64,000 bases of DNA from Ceratobasidium sp. AG-K (taxonomy: Eukaryota; Basidiomycota; Agaricomycetes; Cantharellales; Ceratobasidiaceae), in NCBI GenBank assembly GCA_037039685.1, contig JAWNGF010000001.1, positions 4,464,001 through 4,528,000 of the forward strand. Reading direction: 5' to 3'. A program made the position numbers and the translations under genes. Of this stretch, positions 43,489-55,297 are shown piece after piece. A model generated the notes under the pieces. That model was not told the DNA's origin. It worked only from the letters and a program-made list of their open reading frames with translations, and ran no database searches. Within the stretch, counting starts at the first letter, position 1. Each line of letters begins with the position of its first letter.

Positions 43489-45322
43489 ATGCGTACGACA
43501 TTTAGAGCTGCAGCTGCAGTATGGATGGCAACAATTGGTGTCCAGGCGTCCTCCCAGCACGTCCTACACTCTGGCCAACACCCAATGGCCCATACAAAGC
43601 CGGATGGTGAATTTAAAGTGGCTGTGATTGGTGCAGGTAAGGCCAAAATTACGCGTCCTTGTTCCTCAGAGGATAAGCTTGCCTGTTTGCAGGCGCTGCG
43701 GGTACTTCGGCCGCGTTTTGGCTGTCGCGTGCCAAGTCACGCCTACATGAGAATATTACTGTGACCGTTTATGAAAAGAATAATTATATTGGTGGTCGTA
43801 AGTCCGAGTTATTGTGTGTTATTTATTTATTTTGCTTGTTCTAACCTAGTGGCGCGCCTTTTAGGGAGTACGACCGTTTTCCCTTATGATGACGAGAATC
43901 TCGCGCCTGTTGAGCTAGGGGCCTCGGTCTATGTCGATGTCAACCGAAACCTAGTCCGCGCTGTAAAGGAATTCAACCTTTCTATTGTTGATTATGGGGA
44001 CGAAAACGACGAGACTGGTATTTGGGATGGTCAACAGTTCGTTCTCACTGTAAGTTCCACAAGCGCGCTTGGACATGTATATGACCAAGTCTATTTAGAT
44101 GGGCTCGAAGGGATGGAGAAGTTGGTGGGAGACTGTCAAAATTCTGTGGCGATATGGGTATTCACCCGTCAAAGTTCGAGGCTTGTATGTCTCATAAGCT
44201 CAGTGATTGTTCTGTATACTAACGCGATGTAAACAGCGTCAAAGATCTTACCAACGGGATCCTCACCTTGTACCAGCCACACGCCCCTCACCCCTCTATC
44301 GCCAACTTATCTTCTTCCCTCAACTTCACAGCCCTCACTGCCACCACCACGGCCAAATATCTGGCCGAGAGAGGTGTTAATCCACTCTTCACACATGAAC
44401 TCATCGATGCGGCCACACGTGTCAACTATGGCCAAAACGTAGATAATATCCACGCGCTTGAAGGCATGGTCAGCCTGGCCGCCAACGGTGCTCACAGCGT
44501 TGCAGGTGGCAACTGGCAGGTCTTCGAACGCTGGATTAAAGAGAGCCGCGCGCACGTACGTCTCGGAACTACTGTGCAACGGTTGCGAAAGGACTCGAAA
44601 GGAAAGTGGCATCTCTCCGCCGATAATGGTTCAATCGAGGAGATCTACGACGCCATTATTCTTGGGGCACCGTTCAAAGATACCAACATCAAACTCGAAG
44701 CCCCCGATCTCGATCTTGATAAGGCTTTCCCGACTGTCGCCTATGTGCACTTGCATGTTACTCTGCTCGCTACCACAACATCTAGTCCCCTGGGGTCTTA
44801 TTTCTATCCAACCTCCCCGGATACTGGAGTCCCTCAAACGGTTTTAACTACTTCGTCTGGCGTTATCGAGCCTGAGTTCAACAGCCTCACATACCATGAA
44901 CGGATTCAACGACCGGGCCAGCCACCTGAATATGTTGTGAAAATCTTTTCCAAGCGCCGAGTAGAGGACGACTGGCTTGAGAGGATGTTTGGTGCAGGTA
45001 AGGTTGGGTGGATTCGTAGGAAAGAGTGGAAAGCGTATCCAGTGTTGCCTCCAACCAAAGTTTATCCCGAGGTTAAGCCCGTCGAGGGACTATATTACTT
45101 GAATGCATTTGAGCCGTAAGTTGAACACATAGGTTCTAACATGACGAAAACTAAGGCATGCTTACTAGATTCATCTCGACTATGGAGACTGAGACGATTT
45201 CATCCCTCAACGCTGTTGATCTATTACTGCATGATCAGTTTGGACGCGGGGTCTGTGGACACAAAGAAGGGGATGAATACCAAGCCAAGTCGGATGATTT
45301 TGTTTGGGGCTGGGATTGTTAA
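43489..45322 (+). CDS. Prenylcysteine oxidase (FAD-dependent)
   Basis: Six exons (43489-43636, 43693-43797, 43865-44049, 44111-44184, 44237-45115, 45169-45322) encode 514 residues. After an N-terminal hydrophobic segment (MRTTFRAAAAVWMATIGVQAS, likely signal peptide) comes the Rossmann FAD motif VAVIGAGAAGTSAAFWL, split by intron 1, and TVTVYEKNNYIGGRSTTV. VELGASVYVDVNRNL, SWWETVKILWRYGYSPVKVR, the large central exon with THELIDAATRVNYGQ and GGNWQVFERW, and a C-terminus typical of PCYOX (GLYYLNAFEPFISTMETETIS) complete the match. The enzyme cleaves prenylcysteines released by degradation of prenylated proteins, normally in the lysosome/vacuole or secretory pathway. It is convergent with the cytidylyltransferase gene (225 bases between stops). 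Confidence 0.92.
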
Positions 45323-45547
45323 AGTTGGGATCCTTACTCGAGACTAAGATAGGATATCGTGAATCCGTTTTTACTCTTGCTTTTCACGCTTTGAAACTTG
45401 AACTGTATAGTATCAATAGAAAGAACTATCAAGCACTGCTTTACCAAAAACCAAGAACATGGGAGCCAAATGAAAGACAAAGTACAGGACAACGGAATAC
45501 ATTCAACCAGCGGAGGCCACGTGCGCATGTAGTGGTTATGTAGTTAT

Positions 45548-47151
45548 CTAAGTGCGCTTCTTCTTCTGGCGCGCAGAGTAGAGATCTTTACGATCCTTCA
45601 CTCGTTCACGCAATTCTTCAATGGTTTGTAGTTCCGGTATCGACACCGGAATAACCTGTGCTCATACCCTGATTAGTATCTATTCTCAAAAATGGATATG
45701 GTCAGGGGACAAACTTGGATATCGTTATTGATAGCGAACTGCTCTCCCGGATTAACCACAAACTTGGCGGTTATTTCTGACAAGAAAGCAGGCGTTGGTT
45801 CTACCGGGGCATCGATGATTACTGCGGATGTATACTGTAGTCTTCGTGTTAGATATTACGATAGGTGTTCCAGAATGTAGACTTGCTCGACATTGAAGGA
45901 CTGCTAGAACACGCTCCAGAGTGTCCAGCAAGGGTCGTTCTCCACAGTCGTCCCACACAGCCTATAGCCAAACATAAAATCAATAGCCTATAGGGCGCTC
46001 ATAATTATACCTACCTGTTCCCCCCATACACCCACAATCAAATACGCATCTTTGCGAGCCTGCTGTGCCCGCTTGAGGAGCTCGACATGAGCAGAACCAA
46101 ATACATCCCACGAGCCACCAATATACACCACATCCCGAGTATTGTCTTTTGGTAATGTGTCATGTCGGTTGTTTGGATCGGAGAGATCGATGATTGGTGG
46201 TGGTTCAGTACAAGAACTCGCAAATTCGTCTATAAGCTTCCAGAGCGCGTCGTCGGGCGCCAGTAGCCGTGTTTCGGGAAGTAGTAAGCGATCGATGAGA
46301 GAGGTTGTGGAGATCCCATCTCTGACAATGTCGTATGAAGTAAGCTCAAGATACATAACTAGACGTGACGCACGTTCGGGGGTACTCCTTATACTTTCCT
46401 GCCTTCTTGGCGTTTTCATAGCAGTCCTTGCCTACGATAAGTTAGTATTGTGGAGATTTAAGTAGTGTTCGTACCTACCATTTGCATCCTGCCAAAAGAA
46501 GAAGTCAGTCTCTAATCGCACTCATCGTAGTTCGCATACTGACCAGGACAGGATCATCGCCGTGGCAGATAATCTGTGCAAGGAAGTCAGCCCACGCTGA
46601 TGGACCTGCGATCGCAAGACAAACCGATATCATATTTAGCGACATAGTCCATATCAGTGATATATGGTACGTCTGAAGCATGCACCTGTCAATTCCCGCC
46701 ACCGATCGCAATGAACAACGTGTACATGCCTTCTGCTACTTCGTCCACCCATCGACATCCGCGAATTAGATCATACCTATGGAGTACCAAGGTTAAAACG
46801 CTATTCGGCGATTCATTGGCTCTGCTTCCCTTTCCCGCTCGTCAAACAATGTGGGTCCCTTGTTTCTATCAAATCACAATCCATCTCAGTACTAGTAACT
46901 AACTGAAAACACATGAAGGGCTAGCAGATAGCGCTTACTTTTCAATTATGCGATCCGAGTGCACACCCACTATGACGTAGTCACCGAACTTTCTACTCTG
47001 GCGAACAGCATTTGCATGTGCAAAGTGGAAGCCATCAAAACAACCATCGAGCCTAATGTTCAAAGAGGCAGTGCGCTAGAATCAGATAGGATGGAGGCTA
47101 CTTGTATGCGTGGTGGGCTCACCATAGGCGAGCCTTGGGGGAGTCAGACAT
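45548..47151 (-). CDS. ECT1: Ethanolamine-phosphate cytidylyltransferase (two-domain)
   Basis: About twelve exons run from the ATG at 47151 (MSDSPKARLW) to TAG at 45548. The N-terminal nucleotidyltransferase domain shows LDGCFDGFHFAHANAVRQSRKFGDYVIVGVHSD and NKGPTLF, then YDLIRGCRWVDEVAE and ICHGDDPVL. The linker contains GKDCYENAKKAGKYKEYPRT and DGISTTSLIDRLL. The second domain has VVYIGGSWDVFGSAHVELLKRA and YLIVGVWGEQ. This two-domain layout is that of CTP:phosphoethanolamine cytidylyltransferase of the Kennedy pathway, which makes CDP-ethanolamine. The catalytic HxGH reads HFAH in domain 1 and GSAH in domain 2. Two introns have GC donors (at 46729 and 45886). The exon ending at 46830 has GG where a GT donor would be expected, and the junction near 46626 does not resolve cleanly, so the gene may be damaged or the sequence may contain errors. 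Confidence 0.82.
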
Positions 47152-47399
47152 GGTGGGCGAGATGAGCTGGAGAGCCAAGGTTTATCGGGCGATGCATGAT
47201 AGCTCTGGGATTCCTTCGATCGAGCATTGATCGTTCAGGATCAACGTACACAGTGCGTAACACAACACCACTGTTACGACCCACGCGTCGCGTGGTAACC
47301 TAATACAAGCGCCAAGCCTAGGAGCCACGTGATCGTGGCTAAGGCCACTATCGTTGATTGTATTATTCATATAGTTATGGGATTGCTGCTGACCACCAA
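47152..47399. promoter_or_regulatory. Divergent promoter with two palindromic sites
   Basis: The region between ECT1 (-) and the gene at 47400 (+) contains CCACGCGTCGCGTGG (47281-47295), a near-perfect palindrome with an ACGCGT (MCB-like) core. It also contains AGCCACG-TGAT-CGTGGCT (47333-47350), whose 7-bp arms are perfectly inverted and which includes an E-box CACGTG. Binding factors are unknown. Confidence 0.4.
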
Positions 47400-49058
47400 A
47401 TGTATTGCCAAACTATCTCTCGTCTGTGTCAATTGGGCAGAAGAAGTGCTAGCAATAAAGCATCGAGGCATGCCAACAACTTCAAGCCCGCGAAAAGCCC
47501 GGCCCCAGAGCTTGCATCTCTACCCCCTGCAATCCATCTCCGCTCATTACAAGTGAGTGCATGCACATACCAGCTATCGTCGAGCAAAACTCACTCGATT
47601 AAATCTTAGAGGCTTCGTGCGAAACGAGGAACTATCAAACCGATACTTAACAACGAGCGTATTGAACCCGGCGCTCTCGTAGATGCAAACCACCCGGTTG
47701 CGAAGCTCGACAGCAAATCATTCCACGTACCCTATAAGTCTAATGAATACTTTAGCACCCGAGCCTATCCAAATGCCATGCTGAAGAAACTTGGTGTTGA
47801 AATCCTTCCTAATGGCCGTCTCCGCCCTCGCCCGCCCCCAGAGAAGGATTTTCCTATCTTTAAGGACAAGAAGCGCGTGAAACTGGCGAGAACGTACATC
47901 TTGCCCATCAAAACAACGCACAAAAGGTTATTTATCCTGTTTTACTGGCGTGTGAGACACACTAATGGTATTATTTAGTGCAGTTGTCCGTGTCCGACTT
48001 AAACGCAAGCTAAATGAAGCGATTCAACTCGTTGTCACCAGAGGAGCTGATGCAGACCGAGAGGGGCGTAGCATTGTGTTTAATCAATCCGAAGCGATGG
48101 AATCTAAATGGATCCTGCGTGGTCAGTGTTCTAGTATACCGGTATTCCGGTTATTTATACGAAACAACTCGTAGACTGGTACTACGTATTCTACCCCAGA
48201 ACGCCAATCTACCATGCACCCTGGCCTACACTCATCAAAGCCGTTCGTGAGACGCTCGCTACTATTGTCCAAAAGGGATCCGAGATGAACATGGACTGGA
48301 ACCTGAGCATGGCCGAACTTGAGGCCAAAGCGATGGCCAAATTATCTCGAAGAGAAATGAGACGAGTACGTATGTGGCGACGGCAAGACCAAGAGGCTAC
48401 CATGCGTGGTAGTATTACAGAGGATGTCGGGGTGAGGCGGAAGCAAAAGGGAATGGGAGTCACGAAGCGACGGAGGCCTAGGATTGACAATCGTAGAGTG
48501 AAGGCGCTGCGCGCCCCAAGCCGCGGCGGATTCCAAGAGGGCAGTCCGCTCAGTTCCAAACCGAGAACCACAACTACCGAACAAAAACCTAGCTTTTCTC
48601 GACTAGGGTCTAGAATCGCCGATCGTGAGCCTCATCCCGCTCAATCGCAGGCTACGAGTTCCATGCGGTCTTTCGGCGCACTCCCGACACGAAAATCTCC
48701 ACAGAAAAAGAAACATCCAGTACCTTGTCAAATACTCGAGACTCGTGCCCGATCTGCACCCCCAATTTCTGAACCGACCCCCTCAAAATCAACACCAACG
48801 CGAGCCCCCGCTACTCGTTTGTCCACTCCTAAACCATCCGTTCCTAGTTCATCCGTCTCCCACCCGCTACCAGCAGAACCACAGGCTAAGCTTCGAGGAC
48901 GAATCTACATGAAGCCACCGAGCCCGATGTTACTTGGAGCCCTTCGTCGGGGGCCCCAGCCCGAGGCACCAGAATCAGATGCAACTTCAATGAATGGCAA
49001 TTCCAGGAAACGATCTCCACAAATGCCCCCGTCACCTTCCAACAAGCGGGGTTCGTAA
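47400..49058 (+). CDS. Unknown Arg-rich, probably mitochondrial protein with RnpA-like motif
   Basis: Four exons (47400-47552, 47610-47926, 47979-48121, 48175-49058) encode 498 residues. The N-terminus MYCQTISRLCQLGRRSASNKASRH is basic and without acidic residues, like a mitochondrial presequence. A conserved-looking core follows: YKSNEYFSTRAYPNAMLKKLGVEI, then KKRVKLARTYILPIKTTHK, SAVVRVRLKRKLNEAIQLVV and, after a spacer, WYYVFYPRTPIYHAPWPTLIKAVRETL. The AV-x-R-x-RLKRKLNEAI plus a later 'yYVfypRtp' resembles the bacterial RNase P protein (RnpA), which has AVxRNRxKRRLRE and a DYVVIAR strand. This is a pattern resemblance only. The C-terminal 250 residues are basic, Ser/Pro-rich and disordered. 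The frame joins well at all junctions, so a real gene is likely even though its function is not established. Confidence 0.6.
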
Positions 49059-49283
49059 TTCACCTCGAGGACATCCTGTGCTTTGGTGTAATAGCGGCGT
49101 CCATTATATAAATTAACTAGATGGTTACTATCGTTTCTAATGAATGGTAGTAGGATAATAAGAAAACAAGCTCCGTAGATAGGAATAGCATTACCGATAG
49201 TATCAGATTCTGGATACAGCACAAATACATAATACAGCACAGAGAGTCTCCAAAATCCAAGAGCAATTAACAATAAGACAACA

Positions 49284-52200
49284 TCATAACCTTTTGGAGT
49301 TGACTGAGCTTACACGACGCAGTGATGCGCCTTTCACAGGGCTATCTCGGGCTTGTGTTTGCCTGTTCCGCCGCTTTGATCGCATCGAGTCACCCGCAAC
49401 GCTCAAATCCAACGAAGTTTCGACGTCTGAATGAGCTTCGTCCTTGATAGGTGGCTCCCAACGCATTGACCCTTCCCCAACGTTGTATCCTGCAAGCTCG
49501 TCGTCGCTATCTGAATCAATATCGATGACGCTCATTTCGCGTTTGGGCGTGGACGCTTGGGGTATAGTGAATGTGGTCGCGGAGGTGGTAGGGGCCGCTT
49601 CACGACCAACGGTGTTAGATGGTGTCCTCGGATGCTCGAGCGACAACTTCTCTAGTTGAGGCAATGGGTGCAATGGTTGCGGCTCGGGAACGGATGGTCG
49701 TTGGGCACCAGTACCGGCGGACCTCTTCTCAGCGTCGTCCTTTTGTGATTCCTCCTCCATCCTTCGCTCATACTCTTGAGAGCTCGGTATACGCTCTTCC
49801 GTATTCAAAATACGATCCTGACTCGACCATGCCTCCAGTTTGGGTGCCAAAGGCTGAGAACTGGGCCCCGCTTGGGGTCCGATAGGAAGCCCAAAGGGTG
49901 TATGCGCTCCAGGCGGAAGCCATAAGCCAGGTACCGATGATCCGTTGGTGCCAGAAGTTTGGTTAAGCGCAGAGAGCCCATACATTAGCTTGAAAGCAGC
50001 TTCCGTTAGCTCGTTGGCTGTGAACGGAAGCTGGGGCAACGGAAACGGTAAGTGCGTATGTAAATGCTGATGTTGATGCTGGTATACGGGTATGGTGGAG
50101 TAGTGCTGTGTTTGATGGGCGGAGTGTGGGTGGGAATAGACGTGGGGGTGCGCAGGAAGAGGAAGGTTGCCCTGGTATTGAAAATGCGCGGCACAGCAGA
50201 TGGCGTTTGGGTTCTGCCCCAATGGCGCGGGCGGGCAGCAAGTATGGGGGTGCTCCACTTGTCCTCCGTGCGCCTGCGGCCCCACGGTGTTGGCCGCAGT
50301 CTTGACACATTCGTCAGTTTCCGGAGCCCTCTTTCGTTTAAGTGTTGATCCGGGCGTGGTGGCTTCGTCGCGAGTTGTACCGACCATCTGCGTGCCGGTG
50401 GTTGCCTTGGATGAGTTGCCGGTTGAACTAGAGATAGGCTTAGATACGTGTAGATACGATTGTTTGACAGGCGAGCTCGAGGAGGTGACTATGGTTGATT
50501 TGGCATCCTCCAGCGTAGCGGGACCCGGCGTTGCAGCCGGCTCGTGCTTAATTTTTGACACACGTTTAGGGGTAGGGAGCACGACCTCTACAACAGCCGT
50601 TTTCTTTCGGGACCTGAAACTCGAGGGTAAGCATACAATCCCTTAGTTTGAGCAACGTAAACTCACTTGATTGGGGATTTGGGTCGGGTTGATATGGGCT
50701 TAGAAGCAATTGGAGCAGGTGCAGGTTGTTCTTGATTTGGGGAATCCGATTGTGGTGCCGGATCTGACCTGGCCACCGCGTGTAGCCCATTGTCCACACC
50801 ACACTCCGTGCGAATCCCAACTGCGCTAACCCTGCGTTGTGCTCCGAGGGCCACAGATTTTCCTTGGGCCGGACCGAGCAGCCCATCTGAACGTTTGGTC
50901 GAGCCCTTTGATGCTCCACTTTTAGAGGGCGAGATAGACGAACTGGCCTCCACTTTGGGGGGTGCAGCCGTTCCAGAAGGTAGGTCTCGAGCATGACCCT
51001 GTGCGCGACCGTTTCCTGCTTCCTTGCGGGTCTTGGGCGGAACAGCCGCGGGGCGTCCCAGAAGCGTCCGTCCCGATGTTGTTTTCGTCCCGGGCTTAGA
51101 ACGACCCCCTTGCAAATGTGAGTTGGACGATAGTGAATCCTTGGTCGCTGAAACCTGAGCTTCGGAAGTTCGAGGCGGAGTCGTCATCGCACTGAACGGC
51201 GTTCTTGTAGGTTGGGAGGACGGAGCCGAAGGACTAACGGTCGCAGCGGCAGACCTTGAGTATGTAGGCAGAGCTTTGGCGTGCGATGTTGCTGGAGTTG
51301 TAGGAGACATTGCTGAAAGCTTAGAAGGAGTATTGAGAGACAGACCAGATTTCAGCATAGAGGTGACTGCAGTTTCAACCTCATCGTCTGAGTCGGAATC
51401 GATAATGATCAAGTCGTCTTCTACCCCCGCCTCAGAGCTCGCACCCGACCTCGTAGCAGCAGAAGCAGCTATGGCGGTACGTTGCGAGCTACCGGCGCCG
51501 GGGGTGCACTGTGCAGCATCCAGCTTGGGGAGTTGAACGAGATCTTTACAATCCTCGGCATCGACAAGTGCGTCCGAAGTGGTCTTTTGAGCTGTGTTTC
51601 CAGTCGCCAAGTCACCAAGAATCGACGACACTGGTCCTTCGTCGTCCTCTTCGTCCTCGTCCTCGTCCTCGTCCTTGATATAGCGTACGGTGGAACTGTC
51701 CATCACCATGGATGCAAACTCGTCGTCGCTGTTGTCCTCGCTGCGCAGAGTACCATCCAGATCGGTCAAGTTGGTGCCCATATATGTGACCTCTTCGTCG
51801 TCATCCGACTCGTTGTCGACTTTGTGCCCAGCCTGGCGCAAATTCTCTTGTATCGTCTGTTCGGCGGCAAGGAACTCTTTCAAGTCCTCTGCGTCTTGCG
51901 GCGATAATTCAGGCCTCGGAGGCGGTACTGCGCGATACTGCCAATCGTACGACCACCCTCCAAGTGGATCTTCCTCTGATTCATCGGGTTCTTCCACACC
52001 CTCGCCCTCAGTGTCGTCCTCGCCCTCTCCTTCGTCATCAGCTTCGCTAGCCCCAGTATCCGTCTCTCCTTCGCTGACGGCAACAATGGGCTCCACCTCC
52101 AACGCCTCGCCAAAACTCCCAATCTTCCACCCTCGCTCCGAGACGGATCGTAGTACACCGCGATCTTTGTATATTTTCCCGGTAAGGATATCGATTTCGT

Positions 52201-52513
52201 CGTCTTCGTCGATGCCCCGGGCATACTTTTCGGCCAAACTCTCCCATAGTGACATAACCCGCCCAGCAGCTCGACGGCGGGCAGCATCGAGGGCGTCTAG
52301 ATCGAGAACCGGAGTGGGAGCTGGGCTAGGCGTAGTGCCCGACGGCGTTGCCCCAGGCTGTACAATTCGTCGGCGCTTTGCAGGACGGTTGGTGGTAGTG
52401 GGCAAGGTCGGGGGCGTGGACGAGGACGAGGAAGCGGCGGCGTTATTGGATGAAGCATCGCCGGAAGCCACAGGAGGTTGAGGAAAAGCCCTTGCAGTTG
52501 CGTCGAACACCAT
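49284..52513 (-). CDS. Scm3/HJURP-like (CENP-A chaperone) candidate, 1058 residues
   Basis: Two exons (52513-50667 and 50613-49284) join in phase. Residues about 80-130 read LDALDAARRRAAGRVMSLWESLAEKYARGIDEDDEIDILTGKIYKDRGVLRS when the pieces are placed together; the elements KYxR...DEDDEIDI.TG.I..DRG..R match the Scm3 domain pattern (KY....DEIDL.T.EIV.D.GHLR), which binds centromeric histone H3 and deposits it at kinetochores. The rest is long, acidic, and Ser/Pro/Thr-rich. Two copies of a hydrophobic-acidic motif (LIIIDSDSDDE and SVIDIDSDSDDE) look like SUMO-interacting motifs, and a His/Gln/Pro-rich stretch follows at about residues 740-810. The start is the ATG at 52513; an open extension begins with TTG. 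The family call is moderate, since only one short motif supports it. Confidence 0.6.
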
Positions 52514-53111
52514 GGTAGCCAAGAGGAGCGCCTGTTACTCAGATATGTTTGTGAGATCTCGGTGACCTTGTACCACAGACTAGAGTCCAAAATCGTCGAG
52601 TTGACATAAGCCTCACACGCAAACAAAATCGACACTCACCCAAGCAAATTTCAGTCGTTTTTATACAGTTATCCGAATTTCTCCTCATACAATTTCTGAT
52701 ATCGAACGAATAACGCGTGGTATACGTAGAGACCTGCGATGATGGAGGAGACAACACGACCCCCCGACAAGTCACGTGACAGTCCTCACGATGCTGATCA
52801 TATCCTCATTTGGACGTTTAGCACCTCTCAGAAGGTTCTGAACTATAACTTGCGTCTCACGGGAAGTAGAAATAATAACAGCCCCTATGAGAAATAAAAA
52901 AAAATGCATGTCTAAGGAGATGCTGGCGTTCTATATTAGCGCAAGGAGACACTTCGCGTATGCGCCCCCAACTCAGATTTTGTCATTTCAGCAAGTCCAG
53001 AACGGCACAAAAGAAACACATCACGAGAACTAGAGAACATAATTTTGGATTGAAATAGTCGAATGCATGAAATGTATAATACAGTATCCCTTCTACGTAA
53101 TTAAAACAGTA
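52514..53111. other. Intergenic region, AT-rich
   Basis: It contains the promoter of the Scm3-like gene (reading left) and the 3' flank of isocitrate lyase. No other gene was recognised. Confidence 0.5.
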
Positions 53112-55297
53112 CTATAGTTTTCCTTTGGCAGCGAACTGAGCCTCCGTCACACCCTTGCCCATAGCGGCAGTAGAAGAAACGCCACCCGTAACGGTCATCA
53201 AAAGTTCATCGACATAATCCGCACCCGACCACTGATCGAGTTTCATTAAGCTTTATTGCAGTTATGAGAAGATGCAGACGTACCTTTTGATGAGTAAGGA
53301 CATCACATCCAATGTCCCTCTCACGTCGTTGAATGAGCTCAACGTATGCCTTCATGCCTTCCTTGGCGTACGCCTTTGCGAACAGCTCGCTAATATATGC
53401 GTTGGAATGCAGCCCACCGAGCTTAGTTATTCATGTCAGTAACGCTGTATTATTCAGCGAGGCGGCCTCCTACCGTAATGAATTGCCAAACAAATCCGAG
53501 TTTCCCGAGTTGCCAGACATACTGTTCCATCTCCTTGGTACCAAGGCCAGCGGCATCCCAGTTGAAGGATGGGCTCAGATTGTATGCGAGCCAGTGACCG
53601 GGACGGACGGCATGGACACCCTCAGCAAACTCCTTGGCCTGGAGAAAGCTGAGTGTGTTGTTCTATATAGCTCGTGGATTACGTACCTGAGCAAGGATCG
53701 GGCTCTTGGTTTCCATCCAGAGGAGATCCGCATGCGGAGCAAAAGCAGCAGCACGAACGATCGCAGCCGCAGTTCCGCCCTGATAGCGGTAGTAGCCTTC
53801 GCGTGTGCGGGCAGAGTCCCAAGAGAAAGGTGGAAGATTGCGTAGGCCATACTTTCCTTGGGCGAGTTGAAGAGCTGAATAGATTTGCGTTGGTTTTGTA
53901 AATATAATAAACAATTCTTGACACATACCTTCAGCAAAGGACCCCTTGTTTGCCTCCTGTTTGAATTGTTTCACTTGAGCTTCGCTGGCGCCTTGCTTCT
54001 TGAGCGCAGCACCAAAGGCATCAGCAAAAGTCGACAGTCCAGCTTGTGCGATCCATTGGTCTTCAACAGCCTGTTAGCACGTGGGTGAGAATTTGTTTAT
54101 CGGGGGATTGCTCAAGGCTCACCTGCAACGCAGGACCGCTCAGACCGCGAGCCTCGGCATCCAACATAGCCTTGACCAATCCTACACCACCAGCTCCAGC
54201 AGCATAGTCATCGATGCACGCCGGGTTAGTCACCCCAAGAATAAAAGGATGATCGCGGGGGTCGACTGGTGACGTAATCAAGGTGGCGGCCTCAGAATCG
54301 GTGCGGGCGATAACGAGGGTGGTTGTATGCATAATGTCCAGTTGGAGGCGCATAGCAACAAGGCGATTGATGTGTTCCGAGATGGGAACGAGCACCTTGC
54401 CGGCCATGTGGCCGCACTTTTTGGTTCCAGGTGCTTGGTCTTCAATATGAATGCCCGCCGCACCTTTCTCGACGAACATCTTGACCAACTGTGTGGAAAT
54501 GCTTCAGTTTCTTGTTTGGACCAAGAATCTGCATACTAACCTTCATGACAGCCGTCAAGCCACCATGGCCAGTATCACCGTCAGCAATGATTGGTCGCAA
54601 GTAGTCAATCGCAGGAGTATTGGCAAGCTCGGAAGCGGAGAGCTGAGCGCGAGCAGATCGTTGTTTGCGATCTAAGTTAGGATATTTTAATTATGTTGCG
54701 CTTACAATCGAATATATGTACTTACCGTGGAAGAGCTGCGCGTAGAAAAGATGCTCAACCTTGTTGGGAACAGTGTTGGAGGGGTAATCTGAAATGCTCA
54801 AGTCTGTCAGGTGGTGAACTAACGAGGTACTTTAGTATACTAACCGGCCAGATCGGGACCGGGCTCGTTGGTTGACGAGGCAGTCGACGACGATTGCCAG
54901 CCTGAAACGTAAACGGTTTCCAAATGCTTGGCCATCTGCGTAACCTGGACCGGGTCAAGTCTAAAAGTTCCACAGATGTTAGTGACTGCATAATGGGGAA
55001 GGTGTCAGCGACTTACGCTCCGTAAGTATGAGACGGAGTGCCAGCTCTTGCATGGCCTTCCAGCAAGGCCCAAAGTTTCTTGGCAAGTGCATCTGAAGGG
55101 TAGTGGATTGGGAGAGTTCCACGCTTGCTCACAACTTGAGCAGCAGTGTATGGTCTCTTTGTCCTCGCAAATCGTGGTTGCTACGTTAAGTATAATGAGT
55201 CCGTGGTCCCCAGTGACCAGAAATAGCTGAAACCAACCTTCCACCATTGCTCGAGCTCAGCCACCTCACGGTCAAAAGCAATTTTTTCAGCCGACAT
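53112..55297 (-). CDS. ICL1: Isocitrate lyase (glyoxylate cycle)
   Basis: This multi-exon gene runs from the ATG at 55297 ([20 protein letters not shown]) to TAG at 53114-53112 (ending [16 protein letters not shown]). The isocitrate-lyase signature [21 protein letters not shown] with the catalytic Cys lies at about 54420-54350, followed by [25 protein letters not shown] and the YDFPSNTVP-type region from the exon near 54780. The enzyme splits isocitrate to succinate and glyoxylate and is needed for growth on C2 compounds and fatty acids, in peroxisomes or cytosol. The last tripeptide GKL only partly resembles a PTS1. It is divergent from the beta-oxidation gene at 56082. Exact inner exon edges were not all resolved. 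Confidence 0.94.

Noticed and set aside
48905..49273. 122-codon minus-strand frame with a hydrophobic start (MLIALGFWRLSVLYYVFVLY)
   Set aside because: It overlaps the C-terminal exon of the gene at 47400-49058 and its spacer, and no family features follow the hydrophobic start.
51690..52481. Ser-rich 263-codon plus-strand frame
   Set aside because: It is antisense to the acidic Asp/Glu/Ser-coding exon of the Scm3-like gene, which mirrors into Ser-rich sequence.
53333..53845. 170-codon plus-strand frame over isocitrate lyase
   Set aside because: It is the antisense shadow of ICL exons that carry the family sequence.
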